A stretch of DNA of 11,481 bases from an uncultured Clostridia bacterium (GTDB taxonomy: Bacteria; Bacillota; Clostridia; Oscillospirales; Oscillospiraceae), in contig CALBGG010000115.1 of the NCBI GenBank assembly GCA_937893605.1, positions 1-11,481 of the forward strand. The letters are read 5' to 3'. Below the pieces are notes generated by a model that did not search any database, was not told the DNA's origin, and was given only the letters and a program-made list of their open reading frames with translations. The translations under genes were made by a program, and so were the position numbers. This document shows, piece after piece, positions 6,124 through 11,481 of this stretch; the first letter of the stretch is position 1, and each line of letters opens with the position of its first letter.

Positions 6124-8016
6124 TCAGATAAGGCTGAGTACCTTGCAGGCCTGCTCACGGGTAGCGAATGCTGCCGGGTAATAGCTGTAGCTTCCGTCGG
6201 CGTTCTTTGCGCCGCAGATTATACCCGCACGCTGGAGCGCGGCAACGCTCGGCGCTGCATAGGCCGATATCCGGGCGCTGTCTGTGAAGGTCACGGCAGG
6301 AACATCATCGGAGAGCTTTATTCCTGCGTACTCGGCGTAGCGGCAGAGTATCGTTGCCATCTGCTCGCGGGTGATGTTATCGTCGGGCAGGAACGTCGTT
6401 TCGTTTATGCCCTTGACGATGCCGTTATTTGCGGCCCACTCGATATAGGGCGCTGCGTAGCTCTTATCGCTGACGTCGGTGAAGCGGCACTTTGCGTATG
6501 CGCTCGTGTCAACGCCGTCAAGGCAGGCGATCATTTTGACAAACTGTGCGCGAGTTACGTTTCCTTCGGGCTTAAAGGTCCCGTCGGGGTTGCCGTTTAC
6601 GATGCCGAGCTGATACATCTTGAGGATGTAGTCATACGACCAGCGGTCGCGGGCAACATCGGTAAACGGCAGGGTGTTTTCGTTTATGGGATCGTCGGCC
6701 GTGCTGCCGTTCTTGCCGTAGGTGCTCGTTATGCGGCTTATGAGCTCCATGTACAGATGCCGTGTGTTTGAAACGGTGTTCGACAGTATGCCGCCGACTA
6801 TGCTCAGGTGGTCATACGGCTGCGTGGGCAGGACGTTCCATATGCCCTTGGCATAGTCCTGCTTATTGTATCCGTCGCAGACCACAAATGCCTGGGTTCC
6901 GTCGGCTTTTACGCACTTGAGATAGCTGTTGACGGGATACAGTCCGGACACGACGTTAACCATACCGTCGTTGGGAAGCCATGTCTTGTCGATATAAACG
7001 CCGCCGGCAGTGTACTTATCATAATATTTGCCCATCATGGCCGCAAAAGGCTTTAACAGCACAAGCATATCCGTGTTGGGAATCTCATTACCGCTCACAG
7101 CGCTCTGGTGCGTATCGTCGCCGCAGACGGAGAAGTAATAGACATTATCCTGCATCTCGATGCCGTCGTTTATCTTCAGCGCGTTATCAATGGTGAGGTC
7201 ATAGATCGCGTTGTCGTTATGGCTCATGAAATCGCTGCTGTTTAGAACGCGGATGAGATATTGAATATCGGTCTCGTTTTCCTGACGGTAGATGCCGAAA
7301 TGCTCAAGCTGGAGATCGTACACGCCCTTGAGCTTGGTAAAGCCGAGACTCGCACCCAAATTGTACATAAGATCGGTAAAAACTTTTGTGGAGATATCGC
7401 AGGTCTCGATAAAGGTCGTTCCGTTGTGCGGTGCGGCAACGGCTGTGAGCGAATACACCCAGTCGCCCTTGCCGCCTTCAAACAGCGGAGAGACCTTTGT
7501 TCCTGCGGCCTTTGCCGCCGCTACCTCCTCGGCGCTGCCGTTGGCAAGAAGCTCAAGGAACAGGCGCGTCGTTGCGCCGCCGAAGCTGTGTCCGATAAAG
7601 TTCACCTTTTTCTGCGCGCTCCAGCCCTCAAACAGGGGCTTCTCATATGTTATGCCGTAGCGATCGTGGCCCTTCGCGGTGGAGTGCGCGGCGCCGTAGT
7701 CTACGGTCGTACCGGTCAGCTGAGCGTAGAGCTCGCAGGCTCTGTCCCACGCGCCGGAGAGTGGCCCCACCTGCGCGGCGTAGCTCTCGTAGCCCTTGGA
7801 ATTGAGATACTTCATCAGATTACCCGTAGTAAGACCCCAATACGGCATGATCGGGTCGAGCATAGATCTGTCGCCCCAGCCCATAAGACCGTGGACGAAT
7901 ACGAAGGGATAGTCATCCTCCGGGTTTGCCTTCTCTGCCGATGCCGCGACGGGCATCAGGCTGCAAAGCAGCAGCACCGCGAGCAGCAGACCGAGAAGTC
8001 TTTTTGATTTTTTCAT
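6124..8016 (-). CDS. Secreted family I.5-type lipase fused to three SLH cell-wall anchoring domains
   Basis: This 630-aa protein is a secreted carboxylester/triacylglycerol lipase tethered to the cell wall. Numbered from the Met at 8016: signal peptide 1-27 (basic MKKSKR start, hydrophobic core, cleavage after AASA); lipase domain about 35-440; SLH domains about 451-500, 511-560 and 576-627, each with an FTD opening and a TRAQ/TREQ motif. The catalytic domain matches Geobacillus/staphylococcal family I.5 lipases closely: HGLMGWGD oxyanion region, GPLSGAWDRACELYAQL, VDYGAAH, nucleophile elbow GHSFGG (S144), NDGMVN (D350) and YDHLS (H403) give the Ser-Asp-His triad. The zinc ligands known from that family (Asp, two His, Asp) align with D91, H111, H117 and D273. 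The residue after DHL, a calcium ligand Glu in the Geobacillus enzymes, is Ser here. An upstream in-frame ATG at 8061 is rejected because AGGAGG (8023-8028) sits 6 nt before 8016 and only that start gives a signal peptide. Confidence 0.94.
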   Translation of the reverse strand: MKKSKRLLGLLLAVLLLCSLMPVAASAEKANPEDDYPFVFVHGLMGWGDRSMLDPIMPYWGLTTGNLMKYLNSKGYESYAAQVGPLSGAWDRACELYAQLTGTTVDYGAAHSTAKGHDRYGITYEKPLFEGWSAQKKVNFIGHSFGGATTRLFLELLANGSAEEVAAAKAAGTKVSPLFEGGKGDWVYSLTAVAAPHNGTTFIETCDISTKVFTDLMYNLGASLGFTKLKGVYDLQLEHFGIYRQENETDIQYLIRVLNSSDFMSHNDNAIYDLTIDNALKINDGIEMQDNVYYFSVCGDDTHQSAVSGNEIPNTDMLVLLKPFAAMMGKYYDKYTAGGVYIDKTWLPNDGMVNVVSGLYPVNSYLKCVKADGTQAFVVCDGYNKQDYAKGIWNVLPTQPYDHLSIVGGILSNTVSNTRHLYMELISRITSTYGKNGSTADDPINENTLPFTDVARDRWSYDYILKMYQLGIVNGNPDGTFKPEGNVTRAQFVKMIACLDGVDTSAYAKCRFTDVSDKSYAAPYIEWAANNGIVKGINETTFLPDDNITREQMATILCRYAEYAGIKLSDDVPAVTFTDSARISAYAAPSVAALQRAGIICGAKNADGSYSYYPAAFATREQACKVLSLI

Positions 8017-8022
8017 TTCTCT

Positions 8023-8028
8023 CCTCCT
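8023..8028 (-). promoter_or_regulatory. Ribosome binding site that fixes the lipase start
   Basis: A perfect AGGAGG on the minus strand, 6 nt before the ATG at 8016. It decides against the longer in-frame starts at 8034 and 8061, neither of which would put the signal peptide at the N-terminus. Confidence 0.9.
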
Positions 8029-8070
8029 AATCATAATTTGCTCCGTATAGTGTATAAACACCGTATGCTA

Positions 8071-8099
8071 ATGTTACCATATTATGATGTTCGGGTCAA
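8071..8099 (-). promoter_or_regulatory. Probable promoter for the lipase gene
   Basis: On the minus strand, -35 TTGACC (8099-8094), 17 bp spacer, -10 TAACAT (8076-8071). The -35 is good but the -10 matches the consensus at only four of six positions, so this is less certain than the other promoters. Initiation near 8064 would give a leader of about 48 nt. It is divergent from the tRNA promoter. Confidence 0.5.
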
Positions 8100-8113
8100 T
8101 TATTTATTGGCTC

Positions 8114-8142
8114 TTGCATATTTTAAAGCTATGGTGTAAAAT
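8114..8142 (+). promoter_or_regulatory. Promoter for tRNA-Gly
   Basis: On the plus strand, -35 TTGCAT (8114-8119), 17 bp spacer, -10 TAAAAT (8137-8142). Initiation near 8149 would leave a short leader of about 12 nt before the mature tRNA at 8161. Confidence 0.65.
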
Positions 8143-8160
8143 ATACCTCGCCTGAACAAT

Positions 8161-8234
8161 GCGGATGTCGTCTAATGGCAGGGCCCCAGCTTCCCAAGCT
8201 GGCGACGCGGGTTCGATTCCCGTCATCCGCTCCA
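8161..8234 (+). tRNA. tRNA-Gly, anticodon CCC
   Basis: A full cloverleaf can be drawn by hand. The acceptor stem GCGGATG (8161-8167) pairs perfectly with CATCCGC (8224-8230). The D arm is GTCT/GGGC with two G-U pairs. The anticodon stem CCAGC/GCTGG encloses the loop TTCCCAA with anticodon CCC at 8193-8195, which reads GGG glycine codons. The T arm is GCGGG/CCCGT around TTCGATT. The discriminator is T8231 and the CCA end is encoded at 8232-8234. It is a single gene with its own promoter and terminator, on the strand opposite to the protein genes around it. Confidence 0.97.
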
Positions 8235-8243
8235 ACTTATAAC

Positions 8244-8283
8244 AAATCCCGTAGTCATTGAAACTACGGGATTTTCTTTGTTT
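8244..8283 (+). terminator. Intrinsic terminator of tRNA-Gly
   Basis: A 12-bp inverted repeat, AAATCCCGTAGT (8244-8255) with ACTACGGGATTT (8263-8274), around a 7-nt loop, followed by a T-rich tail (TTCTTTGTTT). In the minus direction the stem is followed only by a weak TTTGTT, so it may partly stop transcription of the coiled-coil gene arriving from the other side. The remaining 8284-8333 shows nothing recognisable apart from a small hairpin. Confidence 0.85.
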
Positions 8284-8333
8284 ATCGCCATGTGCTAAGG
8301 CTCGCCGCTGTCCTCAAGCGGAAAAAATAATAG

Positions 8334-8792
8334 TTATTCTTTTCCGGGAACGGTGAATATGCCGGACTCTACAAGCTCCTTAAGTCCCTTATGCGATTCA
8401 TACATGACAAGGAGTCTGCTCTCGATGACCGCCCACTTTTCCTCGATCTCGGCGTCGGCGGCGGCAAGGCGCTTATTCGCAACGGCCTCAGCCTCGGCAA
8501 TTATCTGATCTGCCTGCTTCTGAACGTCGGCAAAGACTGCCTCGGCCTCCTCATCGCGTCTTTTCATATTTTCAAGATATGTATCGACCGTGAGCTGGGC
8601 TGCTTCAAACAGACCGCTGACCTTTGCCGCAGCTTCGGCAAGGCTTCCGCTCTCGCTTACCTTTATCTCGTATCCGTTGAGCTTTGCCTGAAGCTCATCG
8701 ACCTGAGATTTGAGCTTTTCTATCTCCTGCTCCTGATCGTGCATGACCATTATCATTTCATTCTTTGAAAGATTCATCGATTCGTTTCTCAT
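8334..8792 (-). CDS. Small coiled-coil protein, DivIVA-like
   Basis: A 152-aa cytoplasmic protein with no signal peptide or membrane segment. Residues about 18-39 form a first short coiled coil (EQEIEKLKSQVDELQAKL). A conserved-looking hinge follows (SGSLAEAAAKVSGLFEAAQ, 48-66), then a long Ala/Glu/Lys helix (about 67-127). The GSLAEAA..LFEAAQ..V..YLENMK pattern recalls a group of small Firmicute proteins annotated as DivIVA-domain or hypothetical proteins, and DivIVA proteins scaffold cell division and polar sites; no defining DivIVA N-terminal lipid-binding motif is seen, so the function stays open. The start at 8792 is supported by AAGGAG (8800-8805) 7 nt upstream; a second Met at 8777 lacks such a site. 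It has its own promoter and is flanked by the terminator of the SLH protein gene upstream, so it appears monocistronic. Confidence 0.88.
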   Translation of the reverse strand: MRNESMNLSKNEMIMVMHDQEQEIEKLKSQVDELQAKLNGYEIKVSESGSLAEAAAKVSGLFEAAQLTVDTYLENMKRRDEEAEAVFADVQKQADQIIAEAEAVANKRLAAADAEIEEKWAVIESRLLVMYESHKGLKELVESGIFTVPGKE

Positions 8793-8826
8793 AGGCTTGC
8801 TCCTTAGTCACCAAAATGTAATTTAT

Positions 8827-8855
8827 ATAATATCATTCTGCGAGGCATATTTCAA
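8827..8855 (-). promoter_or_regulatory. Sigma-A type promoter for the coiled-coil protein gene
   Basis: On the minus strand, -35 TTGAAA (8855-8850), 17 bp spacer, -10 TATTAT (8832-8827), each five of six to consensus. Initiation near 8820 gives a leader of about 28 nt with AAGGAG at 8805-8800. Confidence 0.75.
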
Positions 8856-8860
8856 CACAA

Positions 8861-8893
8861 TTTTAAAGAAAAGGCGCGGATGGCCGCGCCTTT
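8861..8893 (-). terminator. Intrinsic terminator of the 810-aa SLH protein gene
   Basis: Perfect inverted repeat AAAGGCGCGG (8870-8879) / CCGCGCCTTT (8884-8893) with a 4-nt loop, followed on the minus strand by a T-rich tail (TTTTCTTTAAAA). It lies 18 nt past the stop codon at 8912-8914. Confidence 0.88.
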
Positions 8894-8911
8894 AGGCTTT
8901 ATTGTCGATTG

Positions 8912-11344
8912 TCAGTTAACAACGCCCTTGCTGAAGGCACGGAACAGGAACGTTACGACCTCAGAGCGCTTGCAGGTCGCGCCGGGCGCGAACAGGCTCG
9001 GGCTGCCGTAGCCTTCGGTAATGCCGTTCTCGGCCGCCCAAAGGACCGCCCTGTAATAGAACTGGTTTGCGTCAATGTCGTTAAAATTGCTGCTCAGGTT
9101 CTTGGGAGACGGCTCTCCGGCATAGCGCCAGAGGAAGGTCACGAACTGAGCGCGCGTAACGGGATCGTTCGGCGAGAAGGTGCTGCCGTTGCCGGTTCCC
9201 TTGGTTATTCCCTGCTCGACCGCCCACTGGATGGCCTTGTAGTAGGGCGCGAACTGATTGGTGTTGGGAACATCGGAAAACAGCTTTCCGCTGCCGGTGG
9301 GCTCAGGTCTGCCCGCCGCACGCCACAGGAAGGTAACGACCTGTGCGCGGGTGCACTGCTCAGCGGGTGAGAAATGCGTTTCGTCCGTGCCCGTGGTGAT
9401 AAGCGGAATATTATAGTACGCCCACATGACCGCGCTGTAGTACCAGTCGCTGCCGTTTACGTCATAGAAGGGGTTGGAGAATCTGCCCTTGCAGAGCTTG
9501 CACACACCGTACTCTATGATATGGCCGGTCTTGCTGGTCTCGTTATCCTTATAGCTGTCCTTGCAGGCAGAGCAGGTATGCGTCGTGTAGCCGCCCTTGG
9601 TGCAGGTCGGTGCGGTAACAACGCTGTCGTATCTGTGCTCGCCGTATTCACCGTACTCATCGCCGCATTCGTCGCAAACGGCCTTAGCCTGGCAGGTAGC
9701 CTTGCCGCCGGAGTGTGGAGTCTTGCGGCTGAGCTCATACCACTTTTCGTTTATCTCAAAGCCCGCGGAGCTGAGCTCGCTTCTCAGATCCTCAAGGGTC
9801 TTTCCGCAGCGCTGGCAGCCGAGCCAGTGGTCGGTATCGTCGCTGCAATGGTCGATATCCTTGATCTTTATCATACCGATGATGTGCTCGATATCGAACG
9901 TGCCGTCGCGGATAAGCTGCACTATCTGAGGCGTAGACAGGCCGAGCTTTAGCGCAAACTGCTTGAGACTATCCTTATTTATATTTCCGAAAAGATCGGT
10001 GCTGGGGTGCAGGTCATGGCCGGTGCACTTATCGACGAGGTCAGCCTCGGTCAGAAGGATCGTGCCCTTCTCGTCTCTGTAGATATTATGGCACTTGGGG
10101 CACTCGTAGTAATCTATCGTGCCGTCCTCGGTGCAGGTCTTGGGCGTGCCCTTAACGAGCTTGAGGTCCTTGCAGCCGCCGGTGCACTGGGCGGAGTACT
10201 CCGTGCCCTTTTCGATGAAGGCGCCGCAGTCCGCGCAGTACTTATCGCCGGTGTAGCCCTTTGTGGTCTCGGTGGGCTTGACTACGTTTTTATACTCGAA
10301 GTTTACGTGATTCGTCGGGTCGAGCTCGCCGTAGCTTGCGCCGCACTTTTCGCACTTTGCCTGAGCCTTGCAGCTTGCAGTGCCGCCGGAGTGATTGCTC
10401 GTGCCGGTGGTCTTGCCGCAGACTCTGCACTTTTCGTAGTGGACGTTTGCTACCTCGTCGGCGACCCAGTAGTAATCATGGTCGGCCTTTGAGGTCGTGA
10501 CCTTGGCGTGCGAAGTCTTTACCGCAGCAGTTGCATCGGTATAGTAATTATCGCAGCCGGAGCAGTACCAATACTCGATGTTGCCGTTCTCGGTGCAGGT
10601 CGCAGCCTTTGCGGGGACCTTCTTGAGAGCGGTATGCTTATTCTTATCCTTGGTCATGCCATTGTCGAGCTTGCTTTTTCTTATTTCGTTTGTGCATGCC
10701 GCATCGGTGAAATACTTGCCGCAGTCGGGGCAGTACCAGTACTCGATATGCGGATCGCAGGTGTTATTGGACTCGGGATGGTGCTCGGGCTTTGCATGAG
10801 TGCAGGCAGCCGGGTCAGCGCTCGGGCTCGGGCTGGGCGTGGTCGTCTCGGACGGAGCCGGAGTGTCCGTCGGTTCGGGACTCGTGCTGGGCTCGGGCGA
10901 CGGTGTGACGCCGCCGGTCACGGTGAGTTTAACTGTGTTGCTGAACGCCAAATCCGTAGGTACGGTCACGGTAAGTCCGAAAATCGTCTTCTCGCTCTCA
11001 TAGTATACGGCGCAGCGGATACTCATATCCTTCTGTACATCAGGTACAGTAAGCGTCTGTTCTTCTCCCAGTTTTGCTTCTTTTATCTTGTCGATAGTGT
11101 CACTAATGTCTTTAAGACTGATGTTATTTGTGTTGACCTCATCCGCATTAAACCACAGATATTTGAGATCCGTGCTGTTCGGATTTGTCGCCGCTATAGA
11201 AAACGTTGCCGTTCCTCCCGCGTTTACACTGACATCAGACGGCTGCTCTGTTATCACCGTGTTGCCCAGCGCCATTGCGCCGAACGGGGCGATCGAGACG
11301 AGCATCAGGGCTACCAGCAGCAGACTGATAATGCGTTTTTTCAT
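8912..11344 (-). CDS. Secreted Ig-like / CxxC-rich surface protein with three C-terminal SLH domains
   Basis: An 810-aa surface protein of unknown function. It has a signal peptide (1-25, MKKRIIS start, cleavage after GAMA), an N-terminal Ig-like domain (about 28-143, starting TEQPSDVSVNAGG), a Pro/Ser/Thr linker (about 146-178), a long Cys-rich region (about 180-620) and three SLH domains (about 626-676, 688-740, 753-803) that should bind secondary cell-wall polymer. The Cys-rich region holds about ten CxxC knuckles, for example YCPDC (205/208), YCSGC (261/264), CRVC (306/309), CEKC (331/334), CADC (370/373), CPKC (415/418), CQRC (510/513), CDEC (557/560), CSAC (591/594) and CKLC (615/618), often followed by a Tyr-rich stretch. 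Two modules are close copies: HSGG..SCKAQAKCEKCG..YGE (318-340) and HSGG..TCQAKAVCDECG..YGE (544-566). A Cys-poor, probably helical insert occupies about 448-495. The CxxC units could bind zinc or form disulfides. The start is fixed by AAGGAGG 6 nt upstream. SLH repeat 3 has KRSE instead of TRAE/TRAQ. Confidence 0.93.
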   Translation of the reverse strand: MKKRIISLLLVALMLVSIAPFGAMALGNTVITEQPSDVSVNAGGTATFSIAATNPNSTDLKYLWFNADEVNTNNISLKDISDTIDKIKEAKLGEEQTLTVPDVQKDMSIRCAVYYESEKTIFGLTVTVPTDLAFSNTVKLTVTGGVTPSPEPSTSPEPTDTPAPSETTTPSPSPSADPAACTHAKPEHHPESNNTCDPHIEYWYCPDCGKYFTDAACTNEIRKSKLDNGMTKDKNKHTALKKVPAKAATCTENGNIEYWYCSGCDNYYTDATAAVKTSHAKVTTSKADHDYYWVADEVANVHYEKCRVCGKTTGTSNHSGGTASCKAQAKCEKCGASYGELDPTNHVNFEYKNVVKPTETTKGYTGDKYCADCGAFIEKGTEYSAQCTGGCKDLKLVKGTPKTCTEDGTIDYYECPKCHNIYRDEKGTILLTEADLVDKCTGHDLHPSTDLFGNINKDSLKQFALKLGLSTPQIVQLIRDGTFDIEHIIGMIKIKDIDHCSDDTDHWLGCQRCGKTLEDLRSELSSAGFEINEKWYELSRKTPHSGGKATCQAKAVCDECGDEYGEYGEHRYDSVVTAPTCTKGGYTTHTCSACKDSYKDNETSKTGHIIEYGVCKLCKGRFSNPFYDVNGSDWYYSAVMWAYYNIPLITTGTDETHFSPAEQCTRAQVVTFLWRAAGRPEPTGSGKLFSDVPNTNQFAPYYKAIQWAVEQGITKGTGNGSTFSPNDPVTRAQFVTFLWRYAGEPSPKNLSSNFNDIDANQFYYRAVLWAAENGITEGYGSPSLFAPGATCKRSEVVTFLFRAFSKGVVN

Positions 11345-11354
11345 TATGTTCCTC

Positions 11355-11374
11355 CTTGGTCGTGCTTGGTCGTG
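11355..11374 (-). repeat. Perfect 10-bp tandem repeat in the 5' leader
   Basis: The unit CACGACCAAG (minus strand) occurs twice without a gap, at 11374-11365 and 11364-11355. The last three bases of the second copy are the first bases of the ribosome binding site AAGGAGG (11357-11351), so the repeat touches the translation start region. Confidence 0.85.
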
Positions 11375-11386
11375 TTTTCTCCGCCG

Positions 11387-11402
11387 GGCCGCTTATGCGG
11401 CC
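11387..11402 (-). promoter_or_regulatory. Hairpin at the 5' end of the SLH-protein mRNA leader
   Basis: Perfect 6-bp GC stem GGCCGC / GCGGCC with a 4-nt loop, between the promoter and the ribosome binding site. It would begin only about 6 nt after the predicted transcription start and has no T-run, so it is not a terminator; a 5' mRNA-stabilising or regulatory role is possible. Confidence 0.6.
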
Positions 11403-11414
11403 GTATTCAAAGTA

Positions 11415-11443
11415 ATTATACTATTTTGTCAGTTTGTTGGCAA
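11415..11443 (-). promoter_or_regulatory. Strong sigma-A type promoter for the 810-aa SLH protein gene
   Basis: On the minus strand, -35 TTGCCA (11443-11438), 17 bp spacer, and a perfect -10 TATAAT (11420-11415). Initiation near 11408 gives a leader of about 64 nt that contains a hairpin, a tandem repeat and AAGGAGG. The remaining bases to the right edge (11444-11481) are AT-rich with no gene visible. Confidence 0.82.
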
Positions 11444-11481
11444 GTGGCTGTTTTTCGTTATTTTGAACAGTTATGGACAGT

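Noticed and set aside
7261..8007. A 248-aa plus-strand open frame opposite the lipase
   Set aside because: It is antisense to the catalytic domain and signal peptide of a well-supported gene and shows no domain of its own.
8305..8321. A CCGCT/AGCGG hairpin just past the coiled-coil gene, considered as its terminator
   Set aside because: On the minus strand the T-run precedes the stem rather than following it, so it does not fit an intrinsic terminator.
9374..10492. Plus-strand open frames (192 and 161 aa) opposite the Cys-rich surface protein
   Set aside because: They are Ala/Val/Leu-rich antisense translations of Asp/Lys/Cys codons, without start signals.
9480..10810. The CxxC knuckles considered as a DNA-binding zinc-finger regulator
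   Set aside because: The protein has a signal peptide and three SLH wall anchors, so it acts outside the cell.
1..11481. CRISPR arrays, insertion sequences, phage genes, riboswitches and defence genes
   Set aside because: I found no spaced direct-repeat array, transposase, integrase, terminal inverted repeats or long conserved leader; intergenic gaps are short and are explained by promoters, terminators and the tRNA.

Overview
The window looks like chromosomal DNA from a Gram-positive, moderately GC-rich Clostridia relative, probably an uncultured gut Oscillospiraceae-type bacterium. The reasons are strong AGGAGG-type ribosome binding sites, sigma-A promoters (TTGNNN, 17 bp, TATAAT-like), short hairpin-plus-T terminators, cell-wall SLH anchors, a eukaryote-type Ser/Thr kinase, and Firmicute-style Pro/Ser/Thr linkers and Ig-like domains. 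This placement is inference; there is no rRNA or marker gene to confirm it.

Layout. Positions 1-136 hold the 3' end of a plus-strand membrane-protein gene, possibly a PAP2-type phosphatase, which converges on the minus-strand block through a shared bidirectional terminator (135-162). Everything else protein-coding is on the minus strand. Reading that strand from right to left: a secreted 810-aa Ig/CxxC-rich/SLH surface protein (8912-11344) with its own promoter, a structured 5' leader and a terminator; a small DivIVA-like coiled-coil protein (8334-8792); a plus-strand tRNA-Gly(CCC) (8161-8234); a secreted family I.5-type lipase with three C-terminal SLH domains (6124-8016); then a cluster made of a MacB/LolD-type ABC ATPase (5314-6015), a giant FtsX-like permease with a built-in coiled coil (2013-5309) and a transmembrane Ser/Thr protein kinase with extracellular Ig-like domains (165-1946).

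How the genes may work together. The ATPase and permease are separated by 4 nt and almost certainly form one transporter or mechanotransmitting complex. The kinase lies 66 nt downstream with no terminator between, but a near-consensus promoter sits in that gap, so it can be both co-transcribed and expressed separately. The two SLH proteins would be held on the outside of the cell wall. The common theme is the cell envelope: an envelope-sensing kinase, an FtsX-type complex reaching outside the membrane, a surface lipase and a surface protein of unknown role. A functional link between them is inference from proximity only.

I see no phage, transposon, CRISPR or defence genes. The most unusual items are the kinase with Ig-like in place of PASTA sensor domains, the coiled coil inside the permease, the lipase-SLH fusion, the CxxC-rich SLH protein, and the hairpin plus tandem repeat in the leader of the last gene. 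None of these proves an undescribed system.
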